A stretch of DNA of 64,000 nucleotides from Daucus carota subsp. sativus. Taxonomy: Eukaryota > Streptophyta > Magnoliopsida > Apiales > Apiaceae. How positions within the stretch are numbered: the stretch's first letter is position 1; each line of letters opens with the position of its first letter. Where the stretch lies: positions 7,309,135 through 7,373,134 of the forward strand of contig NC_030385.2 of the NCBI RefSeq assembly GCF_001625215.2, given 5' to 3'. Below the pieces are notes generated by a model. It was not told the DNA's origin and made no database searches. It was given only the letters and a program-made list of their open reading frames with translations. The position numbers and the translations under genes were made by a program. This document shows positions 11,782-22,900 of the stretch, in pieces.

Positions 11782-12120
11782 GGCCTTATTTGGGAATTAA
11801 CGGTTAGCTGTTAGCTGATTAAATTAGATGATTTGATTAGCTAATTGAAATAGATGTTTTGACTAGCGGATTGAATTAGCAGTTTTTTTGTAAAATTGTT
11901 TGGTAAATAATTGTTTCATTAACTTTTTATGACACTTAGCCAAACCTCTAATTCAAAAAGCTCTTTAAACAAGCTTCTTAAAAATTAGTTTTTTGAACTC
12001 AAACCTCTGTTCGAATCCGCTAACTATCAAACACTATTATTAGCGGATTGAAATGGTCAAACCTCTAAATCGCCACAATCTTCTAATTTTTCCTCAAACC
12101 ACTAACTTCCAAACATGACC
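11782..12120. mobile_element. TIR-type MITE, family unassigned
   Basis: Left end GGCCTTATTTGGGAATTAAC matches the reverse complement of the right end (GGTCATGTTTGGAAGTTAGT) imperfectly. ATA flanks both ends. The inside repeats the motif TTAGCTGATT/AGCGGATTGAA. The GGCC..TTTGG ends resemble those of the element at 44786. Confidence 0.6.
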
Positions 12121-12980
12121 ATAAACTGTTTCCACTGAAACCCTGCTCTCGAGTTATAATTAGGGAGGAAAGCAAGTGAAAATAAAGTAAAAGTATGTTT
12201 GCTTTCCTCCTGTTTCCTCCCAGAGTTTTTTAAAAGGAGGAAAGCAAGTGAAAATTGATGAAAATATAATATACTTTCATGTCAAAAATTTCACTCCAAA
12301 AGTGGGATGAGTTTTCACTTGCGTTCACTTTAAAAAAGCTCGGGAGCATGGAAACATACACGGCAATACATACAATAGTGGACAAACTATATACCAAGAA
12401 ATATATAATTAATTAAATTTGAAATAATTTATTTATATACAAACCAACTATTGTACAACAAAATGCTGCCAGATTATCTAATTTAATGAAATAGGTATAT
12501 AGAACTCATTATTTTGTGAAAAGATAAATAATAAATCGTTTCAAATCGCCTACAAAAGTATTTCCATGGGATCATTTGCGTATTTTGGAATAATGTATGG
12601 TTTACGTCCATTTCATACCTAAGATATGAGAGAGGGGTACGAGAATAAATTTTGTTTCTCGTATTTTTATCTATGTTCAAGTAATTAGATATAAATATTT
12701 AACCTAAAATTAAATCAATACTAAAAAATATATCATAATAATAATTTTATTAATATGCTTTTATTAATATAAATAAATATTTTTAAATTAAAAATATTGA
12801 TTCCAATACTCAATCAATTCTATAATTTACCTCAAACTCGTGTCGCGTTAACACGATCCACATATACAATTAGACAAATTACATGAATAAGTTTAGCTGG
12901 ACCTTTCTTAGAAAAAAAAGAGGGGTTTTTCCGATTTCGAGTTTTTTTTTAAGGAATCAGTTTGAGTTGCGAGTTGCGAG
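12121..12980. other. Gene-free spacer with a small inverted repeat
   Basis: Copies of GGAGGAAAGCAAGTGAAAA occur at about 12160 and 12236, and the complementary TTTTCACTTGCGTTCACT at about 12310, suggesting a foldback fragment. The rest is AT-rich with no supported gene. Confidence 0.45.
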
Positions 12981-13153
12981 CAGTGTTCTAAAAGTCGGTG
13001 ATTAATCACGATTAGTCATCGATTAATCTCTGTTCCGTAACTCGCCGAAATGATTAAATCTCCGATTAATCCTCTATCAATTAATTAATCACCGATTAAT
13101 CCATGTTCCGTTACTTCACCGATTAAGTCCGATTCCCGCTTTTTACAACACTG
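12981..13153. mobile_element. Small hAT-type MITE (CAGTGTT family)
   Basis: 173 bp with ends CAGTGTTCTAAAAGTCGG and GCTTTTTACAACACTG and an exact 8-bp duplication GTTGCGAG on both sides (12973-12980, 13154-13161). The interior repeats CGATTAATC words in both orientations. It sits about 100 bp upstream of the RRM start codon, so it may lie in that gene's promoter. Confidence 0.85.
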
Positions 13154-13252
13154 GTTGCGAGACACAAAATATTAGGCGGGTCATCGGGTACCGACCCGAG
13201 CTTGGAAATACAAAACAAATTAGGGCATAATTGAAGTTGAAAATTGAAATGC

Positions 13253-15885
13253 ATGGCTCTGTATACTTCATATAGCAAATCCCCACTTTTTTCACTTCAA
13301 TTTCAAAGAATTATTGCCCCTAAATCTTCTAAGCCCTCGATATTAACAATACCTATATCACAAAAATTTCAAATTTCAGTTCAGTCAAAACGTAATTTGC
13401 AGATACCCAGTTGTTCTTTGAGCTCAAATGATGAAGTGCCTTCATCTAATATAGTGCTTGTTAAAGGTAACATACACTATAATCTTGTTTACATCTCTAT
13501 ATATTATTTATTTGTTAATTTGGTTTTTTTGCAAATGCTTTGGGTTATCACTATATAGTACTATATACAATCATTTTGTCATTACTGTACTTAAAACTCT
13601 ACATATTGAAAATGTGAAAGATTTAGTGTTAAAACTGTGATTTTCTTGAAATGTGAAAGATTTGCTATTCAGTGGAAGTCACTTGGGGACAATGTTGTGT
13701 ATAGTCCTTACCTTTAATTCGACTAGTTAAATTTCGATTGCATTTTATTAATAAATATAGGAAAAGCTTGCCTTTGTAGTTACTTTGTTGCAAAATGATT
13801 ACTCTTACACTAAGTGCAGCAAATAACTCAGCAGATGAGCCAATAGCTGAGACATCAAGTCAGACAGCTGTACAGACCAGTCGGTTAGAATGCCAGCTAG
13901 GCATAACAGAACAGTTAGTTGGTTAATTGTGATGTCACTTCACTGTATATGTGTAGTAGTCAGCTCATATAGAGTTAGTTTAAGATTTTTAGTAGAATTA
14001 AGCAAGAGAGATGTAAAATGTATATACGGAACTGTGTGCGCTTTTCTGGTTAATGGTGGTTGAATGATCTTTTCACTTGTAGTTGACGATCTGCTTATTC
14101 TAGATGTATGATTCTGTCAATTACGCACAACAGTCTATCTGAAAAGAGGAAAGAGTAAGAGGACATCAGGTAGATGACTAGGAAAATGCAGAAAGAAAAT
14201 GAGACAAAGAAAGACAGGAGCACATTTCTTAAATAGTACTGTAATACAAATTATTTACAGGAAGATTGCATAAAGAATCCTAATACGATAATGAAAAAAG
14301 AAAGAAAAAGAGACTACATTGTGTTGATTATTTGCCGATTGTAGTCCAGATAAAAAGCTGAGAGAAAGTTAGGACTATGAGGGGGTGCATGAAATTTACT
14401 AATTTAACCCAAAATATGTTACATGACCAACTGCATCTTCATAGTATAAGCTTTCAGTTAGTGAGAAGTAATGAAATTAAGGAAGAATGAAATTAAGGAA
14501 GAATGGAATTGATTGTGTTAACACCCCTGGATCTGGAACGAGTTACAGGACCATCGAAAAGGAGTGAACCTTCACTGATGGATAGGTTAAGCTCCCTGTT
14601 CTTGTGTTTCTTTGACCTGCCTATTTTTTCTAGCAGAATCAAGGAATAAAGTGAAAGCTCAATTAGTGAGAGAGCGATCCATCTCAAAGCCTAGCTTAGA
14701 ATAAATTTTTGCTTACTTCTTATTATAATCATTCCTCTTTAAATAGGAAATTACAAACCTATAGAATTATGAGAATTTGCTGGAATCAAGCGAAACTGTT
14801 GAAACAAATAAATGAAACGAAATAAACTGCTAGCAATCAGCTAGAAAATCACCAATCCCTGATAATCAGCCATCCTTCTGTGTAATTGATTTATTCTTCT
14901 TTGGAAAAGATCTTTTGAAAGTTTTAGGGAAAGGATTTATTTTTCCACCTCTCAGCTGAGGTGGCAGCGGTTTCCCTGTATGTTGGCCTGTAACAGATTG
15001 TGTACTATTTGTCTGTGTGTGTGTGTTAATATATTTTATCCCTTTTTCCCCCACAAAATTTAATTTTTCTTCAACCCTCACTCTTGTAGACTACCTTCCC
15101 CAATTTTAATTTTATTAATAATTCTATATTTCATTTCTTTCAACAAAGATGTTGGAAAAAATCACTAGATGGATCTTATACAAATCTTAAGGTTTTAAGA
15201 GTATTCCCACTAAGAGAATCTTTTACTACTAGAAAAAAAACTTTCTTCAAGCATGTTTACTGTGTTTCTGGTGTTGACTCCTGAGATGAGCAAGTTTATA
15301 TTTCATTGAATTTCCAATTTTGAAATATTGGAATATTGTGTTTATTGGAGGGAATGAAGATTTTTTTTTTTTTTTTGGTGACTTGAACAAGTAAATGTTT
15401 TTTGGCTAATGTAGGATTGCCACTATCTGTATTAGAGGGACGTTTAAAGACTGCTTTTGCACACTTTGGTGAAGTTCGTCCTTCGTCGAGGTGAGTTTGT
15501 TGAATTTGCTTTATGAATATATTGGCATGCGATATCCAGTGCTTTTATGCTTTAGAACATGTAGAGCCTGATGACATCTGGGTTCTCTGCAGTGAATATC
15601 TTGCTTGATAAGAAGACAAGGAAACCCTTTGGATCTGCATATGTTTGGTTTGCTTGCAGCGAGGAAGCAGAATTAGCTGCAAAGGAGATGAATGGAAAGG
15701 TAATACAGAATAAAATGAACTTTCCCTGATATTTAAGGTTAAGGATACAGGTTAATTATCCGTTATATCCTAACTCTGGACTATACTGCTGTTTTTAGTT
15801 TCTTGATGGAAGATTCATTTCGGTGAAACTCGCAATTCCAGGATCTTGCAAAAGCCAAGTGCAGAGAATACCATATAAATTTTGA
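13253..15885 (+). CDS. Single-RRM RNA-binding protein with a predicted organelle transit peptide
   Basis: Exon 1 (13253-13466) encodes about 50 residues rich in Ser, Lys, Arg and Gln and poor in acidic residues (MALYTSYSKSPLFSLQFQR...), typical of a chloroplast or mitochondrial transit peptide. The RRM begins at NIVLVKGLPLSVLEGRL (RNP2-like VLVKGLP). Exon 2 starts at 15415 (LKTAFAHFGEV). Exon 3 (15593-15699) gives NILLDKKTRKPFGSAYVWFA, containing RNP1 KPFGSAYVWF, and EEAELAAKEMNGK. Exon 4 (15799-15885) gives FLDGRFISVKLAIPGSC and the stop. Exon 2 has a strong donor at 15490/15491, but that puts exon 3 out of frame by one base. A weaker donor after 15477 restores the frame (GEV-LNILLDKK) and gives 156 residues. 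The gene may therefore use a weak site or be damaged. Small plant organellar RRM proteins act in RNA editing, splicing or stability; no specific role can be assigned. Its tail faces the DUF241 array. Confidence 0.7.
13790..15100. mobile_element. Degraded LTR-retroelement-like sequence in intron 1 of the RRM gene (uncertain)
   Basis: The 1.95-kb intron contains stretches resembling LTR-type regulatory sequence (for example a TATTTAAA box near 14740 on the minus strand) and minus-strand fragments with the piece GPVTRSRSRG, which resembles the ends of Ty3-type polyproteins. No clear boundaries or target duplication were found. It looks old and broken in several places. Family assignment is tentative. 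Confidence 0.25.
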
Positions 15886-15956
15886 ATAGCAGAAACTGAA
15901 AGTGTGACTGTGAGGGGCGATCAATAGTTCTCTGCCTAAGTGGATATGAATATCAA

Positions 15957-16080
15957 CTTTTTCCTCAAACATGTTGAAGTTTCTGAAGATGGTGTTTGCT
16001 CAGCACTGGTTATCTTTAAATTTCAGTATATAAATTTGTATGCTCAACTATAAATCATTTTAGTATATTATTTATTTCCT
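15957..16080. repeat. 3' flank of the RRM gene, duplicated at 22779-22900
   Basis: From CTTTTTCCTCAAACATGTTG onward this segment matches 22779-22900 closely, including the run AAATTTGTATGCTCAACTAT. The match stops on the left at the same point in both copies, so it marks one breakpoint of the tandem duplication of the DUF241 unit. Confidence 0.8.
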
Positions 16081-16372
16081 TAAATATAAATTTTAGTATA
16101 TTACTTATTCTACTTGAGATTCAGTAGAACTTGAGGATAGCCAACAAATATATATTTGTTCTTTCGATTTGTTCATCTTGGAGACACAAGCAAGAACAAG
16201 AAAAACAATGGTATATGAGTCTGGATATGGTATTGAAATTTTTCTCGGTCATATATTATCACTTGAATTGTAATATATTTATACATGTACACTGTATTTG
16301 TACAAACTAATAGAATCCTTGTTAAAAATGTAAAGGATGCTATTTTAGCCTAAATATTCAGTTCACTTGGAA

Positions 16373-17164
16373 TTATTGGTTAAGAACATTGAGAATAGAG
16401 ACTCTAGTCTTTATCAAAGATCTATAAAGACATTCTAAATCCTCCTCACATTGTTGCATGTTCTTGTTGAGTGCCATCAGACACTTCTGTGCTCCTTGGA
16501 TTCTTGAGAAATCAGATTGCAAGTTAATTTTCTGCTTGTATAACGCTTCAATATCCATTTGCATTTCCTCAACTTTGCCTTCTTCGTGTACGCGCTTGGA
16601 TTGTTTTGATTTGAAAACAAATGACCACCGGTTTTGCTTTGAAGTTTCCATTGCTGGAAATACTGATGAGAAAAGGGACTCGAACATCATTATACTAACT
16701 TCTTCAACTTCTCTTAGCAGGCTCACAGTAGCAGATGTCTCATTGCATTTCTTATTTTGAGACTTCTTGAAAGTAGCAAGGGACTTGGAAACCAATTTGT
16801 TGACCTTTTTCATACAGATCAAGTAGCTTCCAATTTTGCTTGATACGTCAGCTTCTCTTCTTCGAAGAGATGACTCAAGATCTTGCACTGAAGCCCTCTT
16901 TTGTGAGAATGCTTCTTTAGTTAAGTTGCACAAATCCAGCAGCCTGATAGATGCACCAAGAGCTTCTTCAGAATCGCAATGCCTCACTGGCAATTGAAAA
17001 AAGTCATCCACACATTCATACAAGTCTTTGAGGCCACTTAGTTTATTGCATAGCGATGAAGTGGATGTGTCATCTGATGACCTTAGTCTACACAACTGCT
17101 CCTCCACATCTGCGGCTGAAGGATGAGGTCTGGACGGTAAGCTGATTGAACGAGAATGACTCAT
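16373..17164 (-). CDS. DUF241 (BPS1-like) protein, type A copy 1
   Basis: Single-exon gene, 263 residues, function unknown. N-terminal motif MSHSRSISLPSRPHP (residues 1-15), then EEQLCRLRSS, the DLYECVDDFFQLP segment, the basic coil SSLRRREADVSSKIGSYLIC near residue 105, VSLLREVEEVSIMMFESLFS in the middle, and the family C-terminus YRSLIKTRVSILNVLNQ. Charged, helical, with no signal peptide or membrane span; the conserved Ser/Arg N-terminus could be a phosphorylation or targeting site (inference). It differs from its sisters at PVRHCDSEE, where others read PMNHSSNSEE or PMRHSSNSEE, and is one residue shorter there. The ATG is the first in frame and sits about 110 bp below the conserved TATA box. 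It is the array copy nearest the RRM gene and lies tail to tail with it. Confidence 0.9.
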   Translation of the reverse strand: MSHSRSISLPSRPHPSAADVEEQLCRLRSSDDTSTSSLCNKLSGLKDLYECVDDFFQLPVRHCDSEEALGASIRLLDLCNLTKEAFSQKRASVQDLESSLRRREADVSSKIGSYLICMKKVNKLVSKSLATFKKSQNKKCNETSATVSLLREVEEVSIMMFESLFSSVFPAMETSKQNRWSFVFKSKQSKRVHEEGKVEEMQMDIEALYKQKINLQSDFSRIQGAQKCLMALNKNMQQCEEDLECLYRSLIKTRVSILNVLNQ

Positions 17165-17272
17165 ATTTTTATGAGGATTGTAGTAAAGTCTTTCAAGTTA
17201 TGTTGAAGAAGAAAGTGAGAAACTCAATGAGATGTTGCAGCTTTCAGATTGGTTTGATTTGCCTTGAGCACC

Positions 17273-17281
17273 TTTTATATA
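17273..17281 (-). promoter_or_regulatory. TATA box of type A copy 1
   Basis: TATATAAAA on the minus strand, about 110 bp upstream of the ATG, within the block shared by the type A copies (ATTATATAAAAGGTGCTCAA). Confidence 0.7.
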
Positions 17282-17829
17282 ATGTAGAGGAGACAAAAGG
17301 AATCATATGCTGGCCATAGAAGCTCATTGGAAGCCCGAATGCATTTGCATTTTTATATAATCGAGCACCACATGATTGAAGATATCAAGCTAATGTTTAT
17401 CTTTTTAAATGATCAAGCACGAGTGGATTTCTTAAGTCTTTCAGACATGGACAGCGCAAAAATGGCTTTTTATAACTCAATGAAATTGAAGAGATGCAAT
17501 CCAGAATGTGAAAATTTCAATGGTTGTCTGGTGGTTGCAGACAGAAGGAACCTTATCTGCTTGAATATAATTATCAAAGGCTGTGATCCGTATTTGGAGA
17601 TCATGCTTCATAACCAGAGGCATAGGTAGAACATAATTTCAATCCATGTCATTTAATTCATATTTTATAGGAGAAACCTAACTAATGTAGCCTGCAGATC
17701 GGAACATTTAGAATCTTTACACCGTATTTTCTTCATATTCATCCATGTGCAGAATCTCTGTTACAGATTCATTACATAGTATAAAATTTAAGGGATGCTA
17801 TTTGAGCGGAATAGTAGACATAAGTATAA

Positions 17830-18050
17830 AATTGGTGCATGTTCATGTCCAATGCATATTTTCTGCTTGTACACAACTTCAAATCTATTTGCATTTTATG
17901 AGCTTCATTGTTTCTGTCTTCACTGGCTCCATGTACAGGCGCTGGCTTAAAAACCATTGACCATTGGTTTGTTTTGATGTTTCCTTCCCAGGAAAGGCTG
18001 GTGAAAAAGGGACTCGAATACTGTCAGACAGACTTTTTCAACGTCTGTTT
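17830..18050 (-). pseudogene. Type C DUF241 remnant 1 (truncated)
   Basis: Corresponds to the C-terminal half of a DUF241 gene (pieces matching MNMHQF, the YKQK helix and the AHKMQID segment). The end of the gene is replaced by a short CATAAGTATAAAA-type junction identical in kind to that of remnant 2, and the N-terminal half is cut off near 18050, where unrelated sequence begins. Not translatable. Confidence 0.8.
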
Positions 18051-18449
18051 AGGGCTTTAGATTTGGGGAAGACCAAGAACAGTTCGTGCTGCTGCGGTTT
18101 AGGGTTCAAAAAGGAGTCATCTTGCTGCGATTGAGAATTTACTAATCAGAATTAAAGCTCTGTTTGTCTGTTCAGTTCGATTGAATAATGTTAGAATGAA
18201 GGTTTACCTTACTTTTATGACAACTCTATGTTAGTATGAAGGTTTACCTTGCTTTTATGACAACTCTAGAAACGTCTCCCTGGATTTTTCGTAGTCCAGG
18301 AGGTTCTCGAGCATTCAACCCACACACAAACGACCACGTTATGGTTCGATATGGGCCTAACGGACGACGAGTTCGACTTGATTGACATATAAATTATGCT
18401 TTTTGGTCAATTATGATGTTTGGAGCGAAAGGAATTAGATGGATATGTA
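18051..18449. other. Unassigned spacer between DUF241 remnant 1 and the transposon nest
   Basis: Contains a short direct repeat: GAATGAAGGTTTACCTTACTT near 18193 recurs near 18235 with its flanks (about 45 bp). No gene seen. Confidence 0.4.
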
Positions 18450-18482
18450 TACAGGTCCAGTTCCTCGGCATACGATTGCTGG

Positions 18483-19588
18483 TAGGGATGAGTAAAACCG
18501 AACCAAAAACCGAAACTGGAAAAACCGAAAAAAAACCGAACCATTAAAAACCGAATAAATAATATGGTTGCGGTTTGATTTTAAATTTTTTAAAACCATA
18601 TACAAACCGAACCGAACCAAATTATATTAATTATATATATTTATCATATATATATTATTATTATTAATAATAATTTTATCAAATTTAATAATTAAATTAC
18701 TCAGACTCTCAGAGTGTCCTTCAAAAGTTGTATTAGCTGCTGGACAGAGAGCTAAAATTTGAAACTTTTTCGGGTATGTTAATGCAGGACTTGTCTTGGT
18801 GTTTCTCTAAATTGTACTTTGGTTTTCTCCTTGCTCATCTTTACTTTTCTCTTAATATTGCATGTGTTCCCGGTAAATTTAATCTGCATAAAAACGGCAA
18901 CATTGAGGACATGCTAATGGTGGAGAGTAGGGGTGTGCATGGTGCGGTTTGGTGCGGTTCCGGACAATAACCGTTACCAAACCGATGAATGCGGTTCGGT
19001 TCGGTTAATCATCACTAACCTTAACCGCACCAATTAAAACAGCTTTTCGGTTGCGGTTAACCACTAGACGGTTGCGGTTTTTTTTCGGTTTTTCCACTAT
19101 TATTTGCTACTCTTGTGCATAATGATTTTTTAAAAACAATATAAAATTTTCATGAATATGTACAAAATGTTCGGTTACTATTTACTATTGTTTCTATACG
19201 AGGATATAGGAAACATTACATACTTTTATCTAAAAAACTTTAATACACAATAAAAACTAAAACATACATATTTTGACAAGAAATTAGATGATGTCAAGTC
19301 AATAAAATTACCTAAAATCAACTAATCATGAAATTCAAATAAAAAGTTTTCAAAAAGTACATAAATAATAAAATAGGTTTCATAATAAAATTTGATTAGC
19401 AGATTAACGGAAATATTTCTGGTTTGCGGCAAATCACAATAGCCCTAGTTTACGATCAAGAGCTCGTCCGAATATTTGGATGCCCGGTTATTTAAGTGAC
19501 TCAGCAAGTATGCAAGTATGGAAGAAGAACCTCCATATAAAATTAGATGTGAAGTTTAAAAATGACTAAGGTCCTTATTATTATTATT

Positions 19589-19625
<37 letters not shown>

Positions 19626-20264
19626 AATATATATATTTCGGTTCGGTTAATTTCGGTGCGGTTTTAGCATAAAACCGAAAATAAAACCGCACCACTAATT
19701 TCGGTTTTTCATCTCGGTTATTTTCGGTTTTATTTGCGGTTTGATTTTTTTCGGTGTGGTTTTTCGGGTTTTTTAGGGTTTTTTTGCGGTTTCGGTTTTC
19801 TCTGCTCGCCCCTAGTGGAGAGAGGGCTTCTGGAACTTACTTTACTTAAGGTTTATGTCTGCACATATGTTCTTACATATGCTAAACCAAACAATCATAC
19901 TTGCTAATATTTTCAAGTCTGCAGCTTCACTCTCCCCCGTTTTGTCAACTGTTAAAGCTTTATCAATCTGGGAAAGCTTATTCATTTACTTATTGGTTGC
20001 ACCTTACTTTCTTGTACTCAAATTCTAACATCTATTTATTATTAAAAAAATAACAAGAAAAATTTTAAATTACAAAAACAATACAAGAAAATTTTTAGTT
20101 TGGTTTAAAATCGAAACCAAACCATTTTCAAATCGAACTATGATTAAAAACAGAAAGCGCACCAACGGTATTTGGTTTGGTTTTTGATTTTAGAAACCGA
20201 ATAAATATGATTACGGTTTGGTTTTCGGTCGAAACCAAACCAAACCAAACCACGCTAATCCCTA
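18483..20264. mobile_element. hAT-type element inserted in the left arm of the inverted repeat
   Basis: Ends TAGGGATGAG and CTAATCCCTA, flanked by an exact 8-bp duplication ATTGCTGG (18475-18482, 20265-20272). Both ends carry AAACCGAACC / GGTTTGGTTT subterminal repeats in opposite orientation. It contains a second hAT element. Without that insertion it is about 890 bp and has no transposase gene. Confidence 0.8.
18928..19814. mobile_element. hAT-type element nested in another hAT element
   Basis: Ends TAGGGGTGTGCA and TGCTCGCCCCTA and an exact 8-bp duplication GTGGAGAG (18920-18927, 19815-19822). Subterminal GCGGTTCGG and TTTCGGT repeats are dense at both ends. 887 bp, AT-rich inside, with an AT microsatellite near 19590-19622 and no coding region. 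Confidence 0.9.
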
Positions 20265-20272
20265 ATTGCTGG

Positions 20273-20340
20273 GAAACCTTTATCCAACACACAGTTTGCT
20301 GGGAACCTTTATCCAACACACAGTCTTGCAGTCGTTGGAT
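20273..20340. repeat. Short tandem duplication, about 28 bp unit
   Basis: GCTGGGAAACCTTTATCCAA and the following CACACAGTTT are repeated once with small changes, just right of the hAT target duplication. Confidence 0.7.
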
Positions 20341-21750
20341 TACATTATCAACTAGTAAAGTTTAAAAATTTTGTTGTATGTCTAGCACTTTCGTTGTACG
20401 TCTGCTGGACGAGTAGTTTGTTTATTGATGTATGACGCTTAAAAAGCGCTGAAAGCACATACAAAGTTTTAAGGATGTCTTGAAACTTCTGTAACATTCA
20501 CTTATTAACATAAATAATATAATATATAATATATTTATTTTATAAATAATATATTTGTTATATAAATATTGAGTAGCATAAAATATAATATATTTATTTT
20601 ATAAAATGTAATATATATATTTTATATTATATAATATATTATATTACATATATTATATATAATCTATTTAAGATATCTATATTATATAATATATATAATA
20701 TATATAATATATTATATTTATATTTTATATTTTATAAATAAATAGAAAATAGAAAATAGGTAATCAACATAATTAAATATAAAATAATATATACACAAAT
20801 GATATTAAATAAGATTTAAAATTTTCAAAAGTCATATATTAACAATCAGATTTTTCTTGAGAAATATAAAATTTTAATTTTTTAAGAAAATATTTTCACT
20901 TTTAAAAATTTGTTGAAAATATTATATTTTATATTTTCAGTATCAATGTAGCAACACTTTTGGTTTTTGAGTTCGCCCTAACTACCCATATATTCATCAT
21001 TAATACCCTAAATATTTGGATCCAGAAAAATGACTCCCAAATGTCATTTAGTAACGTTATATCGTGTATCGTTTTGGTTAACCAAAACACGACAGCGTGT
21101 AGAGTCTAATTAGGTTAATCCTTAAAATAGCAAAACGCCAACACCACATGGTCTAGGCCTATAGGGTTTTCATACCAAAATTGAAAATGCTAGATTATCA
21201 GCGTCTCTCCGGTATTTGAGGCCATTTTTTCCAACTATGTTATTTTCGGCATTATTTCAAGAATAGGAGATTTAGGGCCATTTTTTCTTGTTTTTCCGGG
21301 GCTATGCATGTAGTATAGAACAATAATCTGGATATTTGCTGGTTTGTGCAGAGCAGTTTGATAAATCTAAGTCGGTGTCAAAAAAAATTATTAATATTTC
21401 TAATAAATTTTTAAAATTGAAAATTATTTTCATAAAAAAATTAAAATAATATATTTCTCAAGAAAAATCTAATTGTTAATATATGACTTTTGAAAATTTT
21501 AAATCTTGTTTAATATCATTGGTGTATATATTATTTTATATTTAATTATGCTGATTACCAATTTTATATTTTATATTTTATAAATATAAATATAATATAT
21601 TAAACATATTTTATATAGTATATACAATATATTATATGGTATAAATATCTTAAATATATTATATATATTATAAAATATAATATAAAATAAAAATATTATA
21701 TTTTATAACTTAAATATATTATATTTTATATTATTTATGTAATAAGTGAA

Positions 21751-22472
21751 CCGCCCCATCCTCTTTCTTCCTCTGCTTCGAAGCCGTCGGGGCTTCCATC
21801 GGATCTCTACCGGTGGAAAGCCCCAAAACTTTTTATGTTCTTTCTTTCAATAAATTCTCATTTTTCTAAAAGTCAATCTTTGATTGATCTGTTTTTTTAA
21901 ATCTTAGTATTAGTTTGTTTTTCGGATCTAAGGATTCAAAGCCTTTTCCGATTTGACCTATTTTTTCTTAGATCTCAATTCTACGGAGCTACGGATTTCT
22001 CGTTCTTCTCAGCGATTTTGTTCACGAAAGTGGTCCGAGTTATCTTGTTCTGTGGGTTTGTTCCCCAGATCTAAGGATTGTTTCGGTTTAGCTAGTATCT
22101 TATTTAGTTATTTGCAATTCAGTTGCTAGTTTGTCAGGTTTAGTGCGCATTTGGTTTTGTTTTGTTGTCTCACCATTTGTGTGAGTTTTGTTAATTTCTC
22201 ACCGTTTGTGTGAGTATGATGTTTGATTTAGTAGTAAAAATTGTCATCGGATTGCATTCTCGGTCGATAACTCAAACTGGTTATGGCGGAAGCGAAAATG
22301 GCGAAGTATGTGTAAATATCATTTTCAACAAATCACGTGATTTTATCTCCAAGAAGAATGGATTAATCAGTGATTGTTTCTGTGTTTTGTTTGTTCGACG
22401 CGACTGTTTATGTAGATGCCGTATGGCTTTTTATTATTGAATTAATTCATTTATCAAAAAAAAAAAAAAAAA
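21751..22472 (+). mobile_element. Poly(A) retroposon in the right arm of the inverted repeat
   Basis: About 720 bp beginning CCGCCCCATCCTCTTTCTTC and ending in a run of about 18 A, flanked by AAGTGAA on both sides (21744-21750 and 22473-22479). Removing it rejoins the inverted-repeat arm, which proves insertion. It has no reverse transcriptase; the 3' end (CTTTTTATTATTGAATTAAT then a poly(A) run) resembles plant L1 ends. It may be an internally deleted LINE or a processed transcript copy. Confidence 0.65.
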
Positions 22473-22778
22473 AAGTGAATGTTACAAAAGTTCCAAGACA
22501 CTCATGAAACCCTCTCCGTGCTTCTACCGTTTCCGTGCTTCTACCGTTTTTTAAGCGCTAGATACCCATAAACAAACTCTCATCCAGGATCCCCGCTGCC
22601 CAGCAATCATACGCTGGGACCCGGAACCATGTATATATACGGTGATTTGTTCAAACCTTTTCACATGAACCCTAACCCAACCTTTTGTGTAGAAATATAT
22701 ATACATGGTTAAATTATATGTTAGAGTCGTCGTGGATACCTATACTCTATTTTGAAACTTTTCGGCGAGATGAGCATA

Positions 22779-22900
22779 CTTTTTCCTCAAACATGTTGAA
22801 GTTGCTGAAGGTAGGCTTTGCTCAGAACTGGTTATCTTCAAATTTTAGTATATAAATTTGTATGCTCAACTATAACCCATTTAGTATTTTACTTGTACAT
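22779..22900. repeat. Copy of the RRM gene 3' flank
   Basis: Second copy of 15957-16080. It shows that the second DUF241 unit was copied together with sequence from the RRM side of the array. Confidence 0.8.

Larger units (their letters stand above)
18450..22640. mobile_element. Long inverted-repeat (foldback or Mutator-like) element broken up by later insertions
   Basis: The segments about 20400-20950 and 21365-21750 plus 22473-22600 are inverted copies of each other over about 500 bp; a clear match is the run around CATATATTAACAATCAGATT in the left arm. The similarity extends outward past the hAT insertion: 18450-18482 (ending TACGATTGCTGG) matches the reverse complement of 22600-22640 at lower identity. 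The loop (about 20950-21365) has no transposase. No certain target duplication was found, so Mutator-like or foldback remains open. Arms are AT-rich, so alignment at the ends is approximate. Confidence 0.55.

Noticed and set aside
16458-16760. A plus-strand open frame of about 100 codons opposite type A copy 1, recurring in copies 2, 4, 5 and 6
   Set aside because: It is the antisense of the conserved DUF241 coding sequence and is open because of codon bias on the other strand. No promoter or domain supports it.
22210-22440. 76-codon open frame within the poly(A) retroposon
   Set aside because: No reverse transcriptase, endonuclease or other domain; too short to judge.
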